Shown here one piece after another: positions 18,397-26,896 of a stretch of DNA of 64,000 bases. Where the stretch lies: contig OZ245724.1 of assembly GCA_965227035.1 (NCBI GenBank), positions 2,542,001 through 2,606,000 of the forward strand, given 5' to 3'. Each line of letters begins with the position of its first letter. Position 1 is the stretch's first letter. The DNA comes from CBDDFQ01 sp965227035. Lineage in GTDB: Bacteria > Pseudomonadota > Gammaproteobacteria > Burkholderiales > Burkholderiaceae_C. Made by a program: the position numbers and the translations under genes. The notes beneath the pieces were generated by a model. The model saw nothing but the letters and a program-made list of their open reading frames with translations, was not told the DNA's origin and searched no databases.

Positions 18397-19116
18397 GTGA
18401 GCGATATCTCCAGCTTCCCCATCACCAAAAAATGGCCCGCACAGCATCCTGACCGCCTGCAGCTTTACTCCCTGCCCACTCCCAACGGGGTCAAAATTTC
18501 GATCATGCTGGAAGAGCTCGGCCTTCCCTACGAAGTGCATCGCGTCGCGTTCGACAAGAACGACCAGATGTCGCCCGAATTTCTTTCGCTCAGCCCGAAC
18601 AACAAAATTCCGGCCATCCTGGACCCCAACGGCCCGGACGGCAAACCTTTGGGGTTGTTCGAATCCGGCGCAATCCTGATTTATCTGGCCGAGAAAACCG
18701 GGAAATTTCTTCCGAAAGACGCTGCGGCCCGGTACGAAACCATTCAATGGGTAATGTTCCAGATGGGTGGCATAGGCCCGATGTTCGGGCAGGTCGGCTT
18801 CTTCACGAAGTTCGCCGGCAAGGACTTCGAAGACAAGCGTCCCCGGGATCGCTACGTAGCCGAGTCGAAGCGTCTTTTGGGCGTACTCGACAAGCACCTC
18901 GAAGACCGCCAATGGATCATGGGCGACGACTACACGATTGCAGACATCGCCACCTTTGGATGGATCCGAAATCTGGCGGGCTTCTATGAAGCGGGCGAGC
19001 TGGTGGGCGTAAAGGAATTCAAGAACGTGATGCGCGTTCTCGAAGCGTTTCAGGCTCGTCCTGCCGTCGAACGTGGCCTGGCTATCCCCGCAGCGCCCCC
19101 AACAAACAAGACCTGA
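18397..19116 (+). CDS. Glutathione S-transferase, YghU/nu-class-like
   Basis: 239 residues from a GTG start at 18397 after AAGGA. The N-terminal thioredoxin fold has LQLYSLPTPNGVKISIMLEELGLPYEVH, then SPNNKIPAILDP and the glutathione-binding LFESGAILIYLAEKTG. The helical C domain has DDYTIADIATFGWI. The TPNG turn without catalytic Tyr/Ser/Cys at the usual place is typical of the bacterial nu-class (YfcG/YghU), which has disulfide-bond reductase activity and may bind two glutathiones. It diverges from the FAD oxidase gene; no pathway link is evident. Confidence 0.88.
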   Translation: MSDISSFPITKKWPAQHPDRLQLYSLPTPNGVKISIMLEELGLPYEVHRVAFDKNDQMSPEFLSLSPNNKIPAILDPNGPDGKPLGLFESGAILIYLAEKTGKFLPKDAAARYETIQWVMFQMGGIGPMFGQVGFFTKFAGKDFEDKRPRDRYVAESKRLLGVLDKHLEDRQWIMGDDYTIADIATFGWIRNLAGFYEAGELVGVKEFKNVMRVLEAFQARPAVERGLAIPAAPPTNKT

Positions 19117-19159
19117 CGCCTCGGTTTGCCTCTTGCCTTTCGCGCTTTTGACAAGGTTC

Positions 19160-20395
19160 TCAGAACCGGGATGGTGCGTAAGGTGCGGGGTCGATGAACG
19201 GGGTCTTACCCTCGATCATCTCGGTGATCATTCGACCGGTCACCGGGCCGAGCGTGAAGCCCTGATGCGCATGGCCGAAGTTGAACCAAAGGCCGGGGTG
19301 CTTAGGCGCGGCGCCCACCACCGGTTTCATGTCTGCGGTGCAGGGACGATTTCCCAACCACGGTTCCGCTTCGACTGGCGTTGCCAGATCGAGCAACTCT
19401 CGAATGCAGTCTTCCGCCGCGTACAACTGCTTGGGTGTGGGTGCATCGCCGAGCTTTGCAAACTCGGCGCCGGTGGTGATTCGAAGCCCGCGCGACATCG
19501 GCGCAATGACGTAGCCACGCTCGGCGTCGAGCAGTGGAAGATTCGGCATGGGAAGGCCCACGTAGTGTCGGTGGTAGCCGCGTTTCACGAACAGTGGCAG
19601 CTTGTAGCCGAGCGGTTTGATTGCCTCGTCCGCCCACGGGCCCAGCGCGATCACCGCGTGCTGGGCAGTGATGGTTCCGGCCTCAGTGGACACGCTCCAT
19701 CCGCTTTGCACCTGACGCAAGGTCTTGGCATCGCCGTGATAGAACTCGCCCTTGTTCTGCTTGAACAGCTGTGCATAGCGGGCGACAAGCTCGCCTGGAT
19801 CGCGGACCGACCAGGGATCGCTCAGGTGCAATGCGCCGGCAAGCGATTTTTGAAGTATCGGCTCCGCGGTTGCAAGCGCGGCGCCGCTCATGACGGAGTG
19901 CGAGAGTCCGTATTCACGAGCAAGGCGCTCATATGTCGAGATGGCATCTTGAAACCCCTTGTCGGTGCGATAGATGAATCGATAACCGTCGCGATTCACA
20001 AGATCGTCGGCACGCGCTTCATCTATCAACACCGAATGTTCCGCAACCGACTGCGCTACCAGACGGCTCCATTCTCTTGCCGTTTGTCTGTATCGCTCGG
20101 GTGCCGATTCCCACCAGTAACGAGCCAGCTTCGGCAACAGCGAAGGCAATGCGCCGAAGTGATAGTTGACGTCGATTCCCTGTTTGAAAGCCACGCGAAG
20201 AATCGTCGAAATATCTCGTGGAAACGGATAGGGCTCGACCACATCGCACTGAATGACTCCGGCGTTCCCGTAAGAGGTTTCGCGCCCTGGTTTCTTGCGA
20301 TCGACAAGAACGACCGAATGACCACGGCGTGCCAGATGCAACGCGGTGCAGGTGCCGACCATGCCGGCACCAAGAACGAGTACGTCAGATTTCAC
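19160..20395 (-). CDS. FAD-dependent D-amino acid dehydrogenase-like oxidoreductase
   Basis: 411 residues from a GTG start at 20395. The N-terminal dinucleotide motif VLGAGMVGTCTALHLARRGHSVVLVD binds FAD, the middle has GWSVSTEAGTITAQHAVIALGPWAD, and the end has WLGNRPCTADMKPVVGAAPKHPGLWFNFGHAHQGFTLGPVTG. This is the DAO superfamily, DadA branch, which oxidises D-amino acids, glycine derivatives or hydroxyproline isomers. A RidA gene lies just upstream on the same strand. Since such oxidation releases reactive imines that RidA hydrolyses, the pair makes biochemical sense. Confidence 0.85.
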   Translation of the reverse strand: MKSDVLVLGAGMVGTCTALHLARRGHSVVLVDRKKPGRETSYGNAGVIQCDVVEPYPFPRDISTILRVAFKQGIDVNYHFGALPSLLPKLARYWWESAPERYRQTAREWSRLVAQSVAEHSVLIDEARADDLVNRDGYRFIYRTDKGFQDAISTYERLAREYGLSHSVMSGAALATAEPILQKSLAGALHLSDPWSVRDPGELVARYAQLFKQNKGEFYHGDAKTLRQVQSGWSVSTEAGTITAQHAVIALGPWADEAIKPLGYKLPLFVKRGYHRHYVGLPMPNLPLLDAERGYVIAPMSRGLRITTGAEFAKLGDAPTPKQLYAAEDCIRELLDLATPVEAEPWLGNRPCTADMKPVVGAAPKHPGLWFNFGHAHQGFTLGPVTGRMITEMIEGKTPFIDPAPYAPSRF

Positions 20396-20426
20396 GGGAA
20401 CAGCTTCGGTGCGTTAGGCAATAAAA

Positions 20427-20780
20427 CTAGCTGCGCTGCGCCGCAACCACCGTGATTTCGATCAATCCGTTCGGATCGAGCAGCGTTGCAGCGACCGTCG
20501 TGCGCGTTGGCAGCGGCGCTTTGAAACGGGTCTTATAGACGCCGTTGTAAGCGGCAAAATCGCCAGGGTTTTTAAGGTGAACCAGACAGGTGACGACATC
20601 GCTCAGATCGAGACCCACGGTCGCGAGAGTCTCGGCGATGTTATCCAGCGTTGCCGTGGTTTGCGCTTCGATTCCCTCTGGCATCGAGCCGTCTTCGCGG
20701 TGAGCCATCTCGCCCGAGAGATTGACGAACCCGTTGACAATGCGCAGGGGGGAAAAAGGAAGTGAGCTAGGTGTAGTCAT
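20427..20780 (-). CDS. RidA/YjgF-family protein (imine deaminase type)
   Basis: 117 residues, the usual family length. NLSGEMAHREDGSMPEGIEAQTTATLDNIAETLATVGLDLSDVVTCLVHLKNPGDFAAYNGVYKTRF is a clear RidA pattern, and the substrate-binding Arg is present in PTRTTVAATLL. The final IEITVVAAQ strand carries the conserved Glu. RidA trimers hydrolyse 2-aminoacrylate and other enamines/imines to keto acids and ammonia. It is placed 31 bp upstream of the D-amino acid dehydrogenase-like gene, whose imino product it may clear. Confidence 0.9.
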   Translation of the reverse strand: MTTPSSLPFSPLRIVNGFVNLSGEMAHREDGSMPEGIEAQTTATLDNIAETLATVGLDLSDVVTCLVHLKNPGDFAAYNGVYKTRFKAPLPTRTTVAATLLDPNGLIEITVVAAQRS

Positions 20781-20843
20781 GACCTGATTATGCGCAATTG
20801 ACTTGGGAGCGATTTGTCGCCAATCTAGACCCTTAAAACCCGT

Positions 20844-21845
20844 ATGACGGAACGCTCGACAAAGTCCTCCCGCGAAGTATTCGCCATTGGCATCGCCGTC
20901 ATCGGAATCGGTGCAGCGAGCGCTTTGCCATCAATGGCGCAGGAAAAGTTTCCATCGCGCCCAATTACCTTGGTCGTGCCCTTTCCTCCCGGTGGTGCTG
21001 GCGACGTCCAGGCGCGGTTAATCGGACAACAGCTTTCGGAAAAGCTCGGTCAACCCGTCGTCATCGATAACCGCGCAGGCGCAGGTACTGCCATTGGAGC
21101 CGGATTCGTTGCCAATGCGCGTCCCGACGGATACACGTTGCTGTGGAGCTCGAACTCGACCTACACGGTCAATCCAGCTATCCGCAACAACCTGCCGTAC
21201 GACACGCTCAAAAGCTTCGACTCGCTCGGCATCGGCGGTCGGACTCCGCTGGTTCTACTGGCCAACAAGGACGTGCCGATCAACAACGTGAAAGAGTTGA
21301 TTGCCGCAACCAGGGCGGCGCCGGGCAAGTATTCGTATGGTTCGTACGGAGCCGGTACCACTGCACATTTCGGTGGCGAAATTCTGTGGCGAGCGATCGG
21401 AGCAAAAGTCGTGCACGTCCCCTACAAGGGCAGCGCACCCGCCATGACCGATCTGATCGGCGGACAAATTCCGCTCTCGATGGACACCACCACGTCGGCA
21501 GTACCCCAACTCAAGGGCGGCAAGATCAAGGCAATTGCAGTGACCTCGACCAAGCGAGCTTCGCAACTGCCGGATGTACCCACTTTCACGGAGGCCGGAT
21601 TTCCCGATGTGGTCATGGAATCCTGGGGCATGCTGGCGGCGCCGCGCGGCTTGAAGGCCGAAGTACGCGCGACGCTGGAGCACGCATTCGCCGATGTCAT
21701 GGCCGATCCCAAAACGAAGAGCGGCTTCCTGGCTCAGGGCGTCGATCCGAGATATTCAACACCGGCCCAGGCAATCGCACAGATCGAACACGAACTACCG
21801 GTCATGCGTGCAATTGCGGCGCGAGCGAACATCACGATCGACTGA
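20844..21845 (+). CDS. Bug/TctC-family periplasmic solute receptor
   Basis: 333 residues. A signal peptide runs to PSMAQ, followed by FPSRPITLVVPFPPGGAGDVQARLIG, VVIDNRAGAGTAIGAGF, NLPYDTLKSFD, VHVPYKGSAPAMTDL and the late PEXP-like LPDVPTFTEAGFP. All belong to the tripartite-tricarboxylate receptor family. No ribosome site is visible before ATG 20844. It is divergent from the ridA-oxidoreductase pair with 63 bp between, so the receptor may serve an amino-acid-like ligand of that pair; the membrane partners are not in the window. Confidence 0.9.
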   Translation: MTERSTKSSREVFAIGIAVIGIGAASALPSMAQEKFPSRPITLVVPFPPGGAGDVQARLIGQQLSEKLGQPVVIDNRAGAGTAIGAGFVANARPDGYTLLWSSNSTYTVNPAIRNNLPYDTLKSFDSLGIGGRTPLVLLANKDVPINNVKELIAATRAAPGKYSYGSYGAGTTAHFGGEILWRAIGAKVVHVPYKGSAPAMTDLIGGQIPLSMDTTTSAVPQLKGGKIKAIAVTSTKRASQLPDVPTFTEAGFPDVVMESWGMLAAPRGLKAEVRATLEHAFADVMADPKTKSGFLAQGVDPRYSTPAQAIAQIEHELPVMRAIAARANITID

Positions 21846-22059
21846 TTCTTTTTTGTCGCGCTGGTCGACGACCGCAGGTGAGAGTAAAGGAAAGGAGCCT
21901 ACTGGGCAAAGCGTCATCATCGACGTACACGCGTAGGGAAAAGCTCACACAGCGCGATGGCGTTATTAGCGCGGTGCTGACGATGTATCGAGACTATCTC
22001 CGGAGCACCTACAAAAATAAAGTTCACCCATCGACAAACAGACGCATCGGTGAACCGAA

Positions 22060-22587
22060 ATGACCAAGCAACTCTCCATCAAACGTTCCGCTTCGGCAAT
22101 GGCAACGCTTCTCGTGGCATCCATGATCGCGGTTGGCACGCCTGCCTTTGCATCTAACGGTGTGAACACTTTCGGTGTGTCTGCAAATCTTTCGAGTTCC
22201 TGCTCCATCAGCGGCTCGACCCTCAACTTCGGTACAGGCATCGACCCGATCCAGGCAGCCGTACCGCTGAATGCAACTTCCACTCTGAGCGTGACGTGCT
22301 CGAACACCACGCCGTATATCGTCGCTCTGGACGCTGGCACCCACGCTGGCGGTACGTCGAACTTCTCGGCAAGAAAAATTCAGAACGGCACCTCGACGCT
22401 GGGCTACCAGCTTTACACCGACGCGGCCCATCTGCTTGTCTGGGGCAACGGTATCGGCACCGTAACTTCCATCGGCATAGGCACCGGCAGTACTCAAGCA
22501 GTGTCCATTTACGGCCAGCTGCCCGATTTGACCGGCGCTATCCCCGGTACTTACACCGACACGGTGACCGTGACCATCACCTACTGA
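22060..22587 (+). CDS. Csu-type/spore-coat-U-domain pilin subunit (paralogue 1)
   Basis: 175 residues. Signal peptide to about residue 31 (AVGTPAFA), then the SCPU domain: FGVSANLSSSCSISGSTLNFGTGIDP, a conserved cysteine pair (SSSCSIS and SVTCSNTTPY) and the C-terminal beta strand motif GTYTDTVTVTITY that would serve as donor or cap strand. Such proteins build thin Csu-like surface fibres through a chaperone-usher system. No chaperone or usher gene is present within 20 kb on either side. It is highly similar to the product at 26195-26785, less so to that at 25225-25806, and is followed by a strong terminator. Confidence 0.85.
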   Translation: MTKQLSIKRSASAMATLLVASMIAVGTPAFASNGVNTFGVSANLSSSCSISGSTLNFGTGIDPIQAAVPLNATSTLSVTCSNTTPYIVALDAGTHAGGTSNFSARKIQNGTSTLGYQLYTDAAHLLVWGNGIGTVTSIGIGTGSTQAVSIYGQLPDLTGAIPGTYTDTVTVTITY

Positions 22588-22659
22588 TTCAAATTTCGCT
22601 TCAAGTTAGCAGGGCCTAAAGCTTTTCGGTTTCCACCCTCGCCGCAATAAACGGCTTTC

Positions 22660-22690
22660 AACTCCGAGACTTCGGTCTCGGAGTTTTTTT
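22660..22690 (+). terminator. Rho-independent terminator after pilin paralogue 1
   Basis: A perfect 11-bp stem (22660-22670 with 22675-22685) closes a TTCG loop, followed by seven T up to 22690. It ends the transcript of the fimbrial subunit 70 bp after its stop and separates it from the converging response-regulator gene. Confidence 0.9.
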
Positions 22691-22700
22691 CTATCTGGTT

Positions 22701-23450
22701 CTAGTTCTCTTCCAGGCAAAAACCCATGCCGTACACCGACCGGATCCAATCGTGTGCAGGATCGATATCCGCAAGTTTCTTCCGCAGATTCTTGACGTGG
22801 CTATCGAGAGCCCGCTCGTTGACATCCAGATCGTCGGGATAAACGAACTCCAGTAGCTGCGCCCGAGAGAACACCTGCCCCGAGCGCGATGCCAGCGCGC
22901 TAAGAAGCATCAACTCCTTGCGAGTCAGTTCCAGATTTTTTTCATCCAGCGTCGCTGTGGCTCGGTCCACATCGACGTTCAATCTGCGTTCCGACTTCGG
23001 CAGCGCCATGACCTCGGTGCGTCTGAGCACGGCTTTGACGCGCGCCACCACTTCTCTGGGCGAGAAAGGCTTGCACATGTAGTCGTCGGCGCCGAGCTCC
23101 AGACCAGTCAGCCTGTCTACTTCTTCGACCCGAGCCGTCAGCATGATCACCGGCACGTTGCTGATCTTGCGGATCGAACGCAACAGCTCGATGCCATTCA
23201 TGCCCGGCAGCATCACGTCGAGCACGATCAACGATGGAAGCGATACCTGCAGTGCGTCGAATGCTTTCGCGCCATTCGCGAAGTGCCTGGCGTCGTAGTG
23301 AGCTGCGTTGAGATAGTCCACCAGCACGGTTGCGATGTCGAGTTCGTCCTCGACAACCATGACTTTTCGTTTTTCGTTGCGGATTTCCATTCGGGTGCTC
23401 GCGCGGCTTGGTTGTGCGGGTTTATAAGTTTCGGCAGGTGCAGCGATCAT
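22701..23450 (-). CDS. OmpR/BaeR-like response regulator
   Basis: 249 residues. Receiver domain from about residue 28: acidic pair in VVEDELD, phosphorylated Asp78 in VLDVMLPGMNG, Thr/Ala switch in MLTARVEEVDR and Lys127 in YMCKPFSPREV. Winged-helix output domain from about 150: LELTRKELMLLSALASRSGQVFSRAQLLEFVY and RALDSHVKNLRKKL with DWIRSVYGMGFCLEE. The N-terminal 20 residues are extra for the family; an internal ATG at MEIRNEK may be the real start. Overlaps the kinase gene by ATGA. The position between pilin genes suggests it controls them. Confidence 0.93.
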   Translation of the reverse strand: MIAAPAETYKPAQPSRASTRMEIRNEKRKVMVVEDELDIATVLVDYLNAAHYDARHFANGAKAFDALQVSLPSLIVLDVMLPGMNGIELLRSIRKISNVPVIMLTARVEEVDRLTGLELGADDYMCKPFSPREVVARVKAVLRRTEVMALPKSERRLNVDVDRATATLDEKNLELTRKELMLLSALASRSGQVFSRAQLLEFVYPDDLDVNERALDSHVKNLRKKLADIDPAHDWIRSVYGMGFCLEEN

Positions 23451-25006
23451 GATTGATTCTTCAAAGTAAATGCAACGGTGACGCGCAATCCGCCCAGGGG
23501 CGACGCGCTCGCGTGAATGGTTCCGCCATGGGCAGACACGATGGCCCGGCAGATCGACAACCCGAGTCCGCTGCCGCCGGTTGCGCGAGCACGAGAACTC
23601 TCCGCCCGATAGAAGCGATCGAACAGCCGATCGAGGTCTGCGGGCAGGGGCTGCGGCGGAGAGTCATCGAGAAAAATAGAGAGTACCCACGCTTTGGTGG
23701 ACTCGTCTTTGGCAATGGTGGCACTCACCTGGAGCACGCCACCGGGTTCTGTGTATTTGAGGCTGTTGTCGAGCAGGTTGGAAAAGACCTGCGACAGACG
23801 TCCGTCGTCGCCCTGAATCCGGCAATCGACATCGTGATCGAGCATTTCGATTTGATGCACACCAAGAACGCGGATGTCGGCTTGTTCAAACCGGGCGCCC
23901 ATAGATGCAATGCAATCGCAGAGCACTTTAAGCGGAAGGACGTCGCCCGTGTCTGCGGACATGGCATAGGTATCTTCTGAAACCAGCCGAAGATCGTCGA
24001 TGAGTTTGCCGAGTCGCATGACCTGGCCGTGCAGGCGTTGTGCCGCATTCGAATCGAAGGTTCGAATTCCGTCCTGGATAGCCTCGATCTCGCCTCGCAT
24101 GGCGGCGACCGGTGTGCGCAGTTCATGCGCCGCATCGGACAACCAGCGCTGTCTGGATTCCTCGATGGAAGCCAGCTTCTGCGACATGTGATTGAAAGTT
24201 GTGGTGAGGGTTGCGAATTCGTCGCTGCCCGAGTTGTCGACCACATGACCGAGGTCGCCCTGCGCGAGTGCCTGCGCGCCCTTTACCAGCCGCTCTATTG
24301 GAGCGAGCCAGCGCCGGGCGAGCCATCCGGATAGAAACAGCGCGATCAGCAATCCAAGAACACCGGTCACAAGAATGAAGCTCAACTGCTTCGCCGCGAA
24401 CGTTCGATCTGCATCGGTGCGGATGCCGTCGAGCGGTGCAAGAGCGAGGAATCCGACTGTCTTGCCACCGGACGTCAGCTTCATTCGAGCCGAGCTCTCC
24501 ATCGCACGGATCGAGCCGGCCACGAGTCTTCCGTCAGCTGCGTCGATCAGCGCAAGCCGGTCATAGATCATGTCGCGTGGCCCGCCGCGAAATCCGTCGC
24601 GCTCCGGCGGCGGCGGAAAGTCCTTGAAAGGCAAAAGTGGAAAGTCGTTTTGACTCTCGTCGATTCGACTCTCCGCCGTGCCACTGGACGACATCGCGCG
24701 GGGTCCGCTCATGAAAGGCGGTGGACGTCCGCGGCGCATCTGCTCGCGGAAAAATTCACGCGAAGGCGTCAGTGCCGCACGCCATGAATCGTTGTTCGTA
24801 AACGATTGCCAGCCTTTGTCGCGTGCGTAGGCCTCCTGAAGATTCGCCACTACCCAGTCCAGTCTCGACAGCTCGATCTCGGCAACGTATTGCCCGATTC
24901 CCTGATGCAGGGCTAGTCGCGACAGCCCGACGAAAAGCACCAATGAAAACGACAGAAGCAGCGCCAGCGCGACGAACAGTCTTTTTCCGAGCGTGAGTCG
25001 AAACAT
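23447..25006 (-). CDS. BaeS-like sensor histidine kinase
   Basis: 519 residues. TM1 at about 8-30 and TM2 at about 208-230 enclose a periplasmic sensor of some 175 residues, which contains an unusual Arg/Pro/Phe-rich stretch (RRGRPPPF at 91-98, FKDFPPPPERDGFRGGPRD at 127-145). HAMP follows TM2 (WLAPIERLVKGAQALAQGDLGH). The phospho-acceptor is His294 in DAAHELRTPVAAMRGE, and the catalytic domain has the N box (FSNLLDNSLKYTE), the D-like box and GGSGLGLSICRAIVSAHGG. Translationally coupled to the response regulator. The stimulus is unknown. Confidence 0.93.
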   Translation of the reverse strand: MFRLTLGKRLFVALALLLSFSLVLFVGLSRLALHQGIGQYVAEIELSRLDWVVANLQEAYARDKGWQSFTNNDSWRAALTPSREFFREQMRRGRPPPFMSGPRAMSSSGTAESRIDESQNDFPLLPFKDFPPPPERDGFRGGPRDMIYDRLALIDAADGRLVAGSIRAMESSARMKLTSGGKTVGFLALAPLDGIRTDADRTFAAKQLSFILVTGVLGLLIALFLSGWLARRWLAPIERLVKGAQALAQGDLGHVVDNSGSDEFATLTTTFNHMSQKLASIEESRQRWLSDAAHELRTPVAAMRGEIEAIQDGIRTFDSNAAQRLHGQVMRLGKLIDDLRLVSEDTYAMSADTGDVLPLKVLCDCIASMGARFEQADIRVLGVHQIEMLDHDVDCRIQGDDGRLSQVFSNLLDNSLKYTEPGGVLQVSATIAKDESTKAWVLSIFLDDSPPQPLPADLDRLFDRFYRAESSRARATGGSGLGLSICRAIVSAHGGTIHASASPLGGLRVTVAFTLKNQS

Positions 25007-25224
25007 CGATCACGCGCGCCGTGAAGGCCCGTACGGAAGGTATAGCGAATGCATCGTCGAAATTGTCGTCGCCGAATGGGTAGAAATCTTGTAAAGCGTG
25101 AGACTTTAATAAGGAAGTGCTCATTTTATTAGCACTGATTTCTGGACTTTATTTTCAGTTTCCTGACGAACCTGACGTTAGTCGCATGCAACTCATGTTG
25201 TTCCATCAACCAACGGAGAGAGTT

Positions 25225-25806
25225 ATGAGAAGCGTATTTACAGGTACGAAGTCACGCTATTCGGATCGCGATTCTTTCGCACGGATTTCGGGCAGGACCA
25301 TGAAGAAATCGGCAGTGGCTGCTTTGCTGGGTGGGGTAGCACTGACGATGCTGGGGGGAGTGGCGCATGCCGGAACCGCGGGCTCGCTGTTTCAGGTGAC
25401 GGCCACGATAACGAGCGGTTGCTCGGTGAGCGCGTCAACCGTCGGCTTCGGATCCATCAATCCAATTACCGCCACAGGGGCGTTGCCAGCCCAGGGCGGG
25501 CTTCTCGTGAAATGCACGGGCAATACAGGCTATTCGATCGCGCTCGACCCGGGGCAAAACTCAGGGGCCACGCCAAGCGTCAACTCCCGAAAAATGAAAA
25601 ACAGCGCGACCAGCGAAACTCTGGCGTACCAGCTATATCAAGACTCAGGTCGCACGACCGCCTGGGGTAACACCATGGGCACCAGCTTGGGCGGAATGGG
25701 AACTGGAGCGACTCAAAGCATTCCCGTATATGCGCAAATACCGGACGCCACACAATCGACTCCTGGCAGCTACTCGGATCTCATCACCGTAAGCGTCAGC
25801 TATTGA
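25225..25806 (+). CDS. Csu-type/spore-coat-U-domain pilin subunit (paralogue 2)
   Basis: 193 residues from ATG 25225, which follows GGAGAG; an in-frame ATG at 25300 (MKKSAVAALL) is an alternative that gives a more usual short signal peptide. The leader ends at GGVAHAG. The SCPU domain shows FQVTATITSGCSVSASTVGFGSI, a second Cys in LVKCTGNTGYSIALDPG, RTTAWGNTMG, and the final GSYSDLITVSVSY strand. It diverges from the histidine kinase gene. It is the most distant of the three paralogues in the window. Confidence 0.83.
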   Translation: MRSVFTGTKSRYSDRDSFARISGRTMKKSAVAALLGGVALTMLGGVAHAGTAGSLFQVTATITSGCSVSASTVGFGSINPITATGALPAQGGLLVKCTGNTGYSIALDPGQNSGATPSVNSRKMKNSATSETLAYQLYQDSGRTTAWGNTMGTSLGGMGTGATQSIPVYAQIPDATQSTPGSYSDLITVSVSY

Positions 25807-26194
25807 GCTTTGGCGCAGCAGTTGTTCGCTTGTAGTTTGTAGCGCGTCCACTTCTGCGCACGAGCTCTTTTGCGGTGCCTTGATCCATCATCTGCGCAAG
25901 CACGACACCCAGCTCACTGCTAGCTGGGTGTGCGCAGTGCGGGCGCGAGCCAGGCGTCTCTATCGCTAGCCTTCGCGGTCACGCAGCAAAGGAATTCCGA
26001 CACTTATTTGATCATTGCAATCGTCGAGCAATGCATTGCTGTAGGGAATCCCCTACGAGACGTTCCAGCCAAGCTGTCGGCATGTCGACTGTGCTTTGCG
26101 ACTACTCGCTTCTCTCCTCAAAAAATACAGTTCATACATCGGTTCACGAAGAAGTAAAGAACCAGTCAACAACGAACTTTAGAGGTGGAATGAA
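25807..26194. other. 388-bp gap between pilin genes, with a 10-bp hairpin
   Basis: No coding frame with start and ribosome site is convincing here. A perfect 10-bp inverted repeat (25905-25914 with 25922-25931, loop of 7) lies about 100 bp after paralogue 2. It lacks a T run, so it is not a standard intrinsic terminator; it may be a processed 3' end or an operator. The last 150 bp before paralogue 3 are richer in A+T and should hold that gene's promoter. Confidence 0.5.
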
Positions 26195-26785
26195 ATGAAC
26201 AACGCACGCAACATCGCTCTGATCGCTACCGAAAAATCCAGCGTGGATTCGTTCCGCAAGCTCACCAAGACCACGAGCATCAAGTCCGGCTTCGCGGCCT
26301 TTCTCGGCGCTGTCGCCCTGATCATGGTTATCTCCACCTCGGCGCGCGCTGCAACGGCTTCGAACACCTTCCAGGTCACTGCCAACATCTCCAGCAGCTG
26401 CATCATCTCCGGTTCGGCCATGAACTTCGGCTCCGGCATCGACCCGATCGCCGCTGCCGTTCCCCTGAACGCCACTTCCAACCTCAGCGTGAAGTGCTCG
26501 AACACCACTCCTTACGTCGTGGCTCTGGATGCTGGCACCAACGCAGGCACCTCTTCGAACTTCACCGGCCGCAAGATCAAGAACGGCACCGCCACCCTGG
26601 CCTATCAGCTCTACACCGACTCGGCGCGCACCACCGTGTGGGGCAACGGCGTGGGCAGCTCCACCTCTTCGGGCACCGGCTCCGGCGGCACCCAATCGGT
26701 TGCGATCTACGGCCAACTGCCCGACCTCACCGGCGCCGTTCCCGGCACCTACACCGACACCGTCACCGTGACCATCACGTACTGA
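26195..26785 (+). CDS. Csu-type/spore-coat-U-domain pilin subunit (paralogue 3)
   Basis: 196 residues from ATG 26195 after AGAGGTGG. Long basic head, then a signal sequence ending STSARA. The SCPU domain is nearly the same as paralogue 1: FQVTANISSSCIISGSAMNFGSGIDP, LSVKCSNTTPYVVALDAGTNAG and GTYTDTVTVTITY. Codon use is strikingly uniform (almost only C- or G-ending codons such as ACC, ATC, AAC), which suggests strong expression, more so than in paralogues 1 and 2. A strong terminator follows. Likely the major subunit of the set. Confidence 0.85.
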   Translation: MNNARNIALIATEKSSVDSFRKLTKTTSIKSGFAAFLGAVALIMVISTSARAATASNTFQVTANISSSCIISGSAMNFGSGIDPIAAAVPLNATSNLSVKCSNTTPYVVALDAGTNAGTSSNFTGRKIKNGTATLAYQLYTDSARTTVWGNGVGSSTSSGTGSGGTQSVAIYGQLPDLTGAVPGTYTDTVTVTITY

Positions 26786-26838
26786 TCTCCAGTTTTCTTT
26801 TTGGTTGTCTCCAAACCTCGTCTCAGCAAGACGTTCCA

Positions 26839-26864
26839 AGCCGGGTTCAAGCCCGGCTTTTTTT
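26839..26864 (+). terminator. Rho-independent terminator after pilin paralogue 3
   Basis: A 7-bp GC-rich stem (26839-26845 with 26852-26858) with a 6-base loop, then seven T to 26864. It lies 53 bp after the stop codon and just before the converging SMR gene. Confidence 0.88.
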
Positions 26865-26896
26865 CGTCTGGTCTGCCTCGATGAACAAGTACGCGG

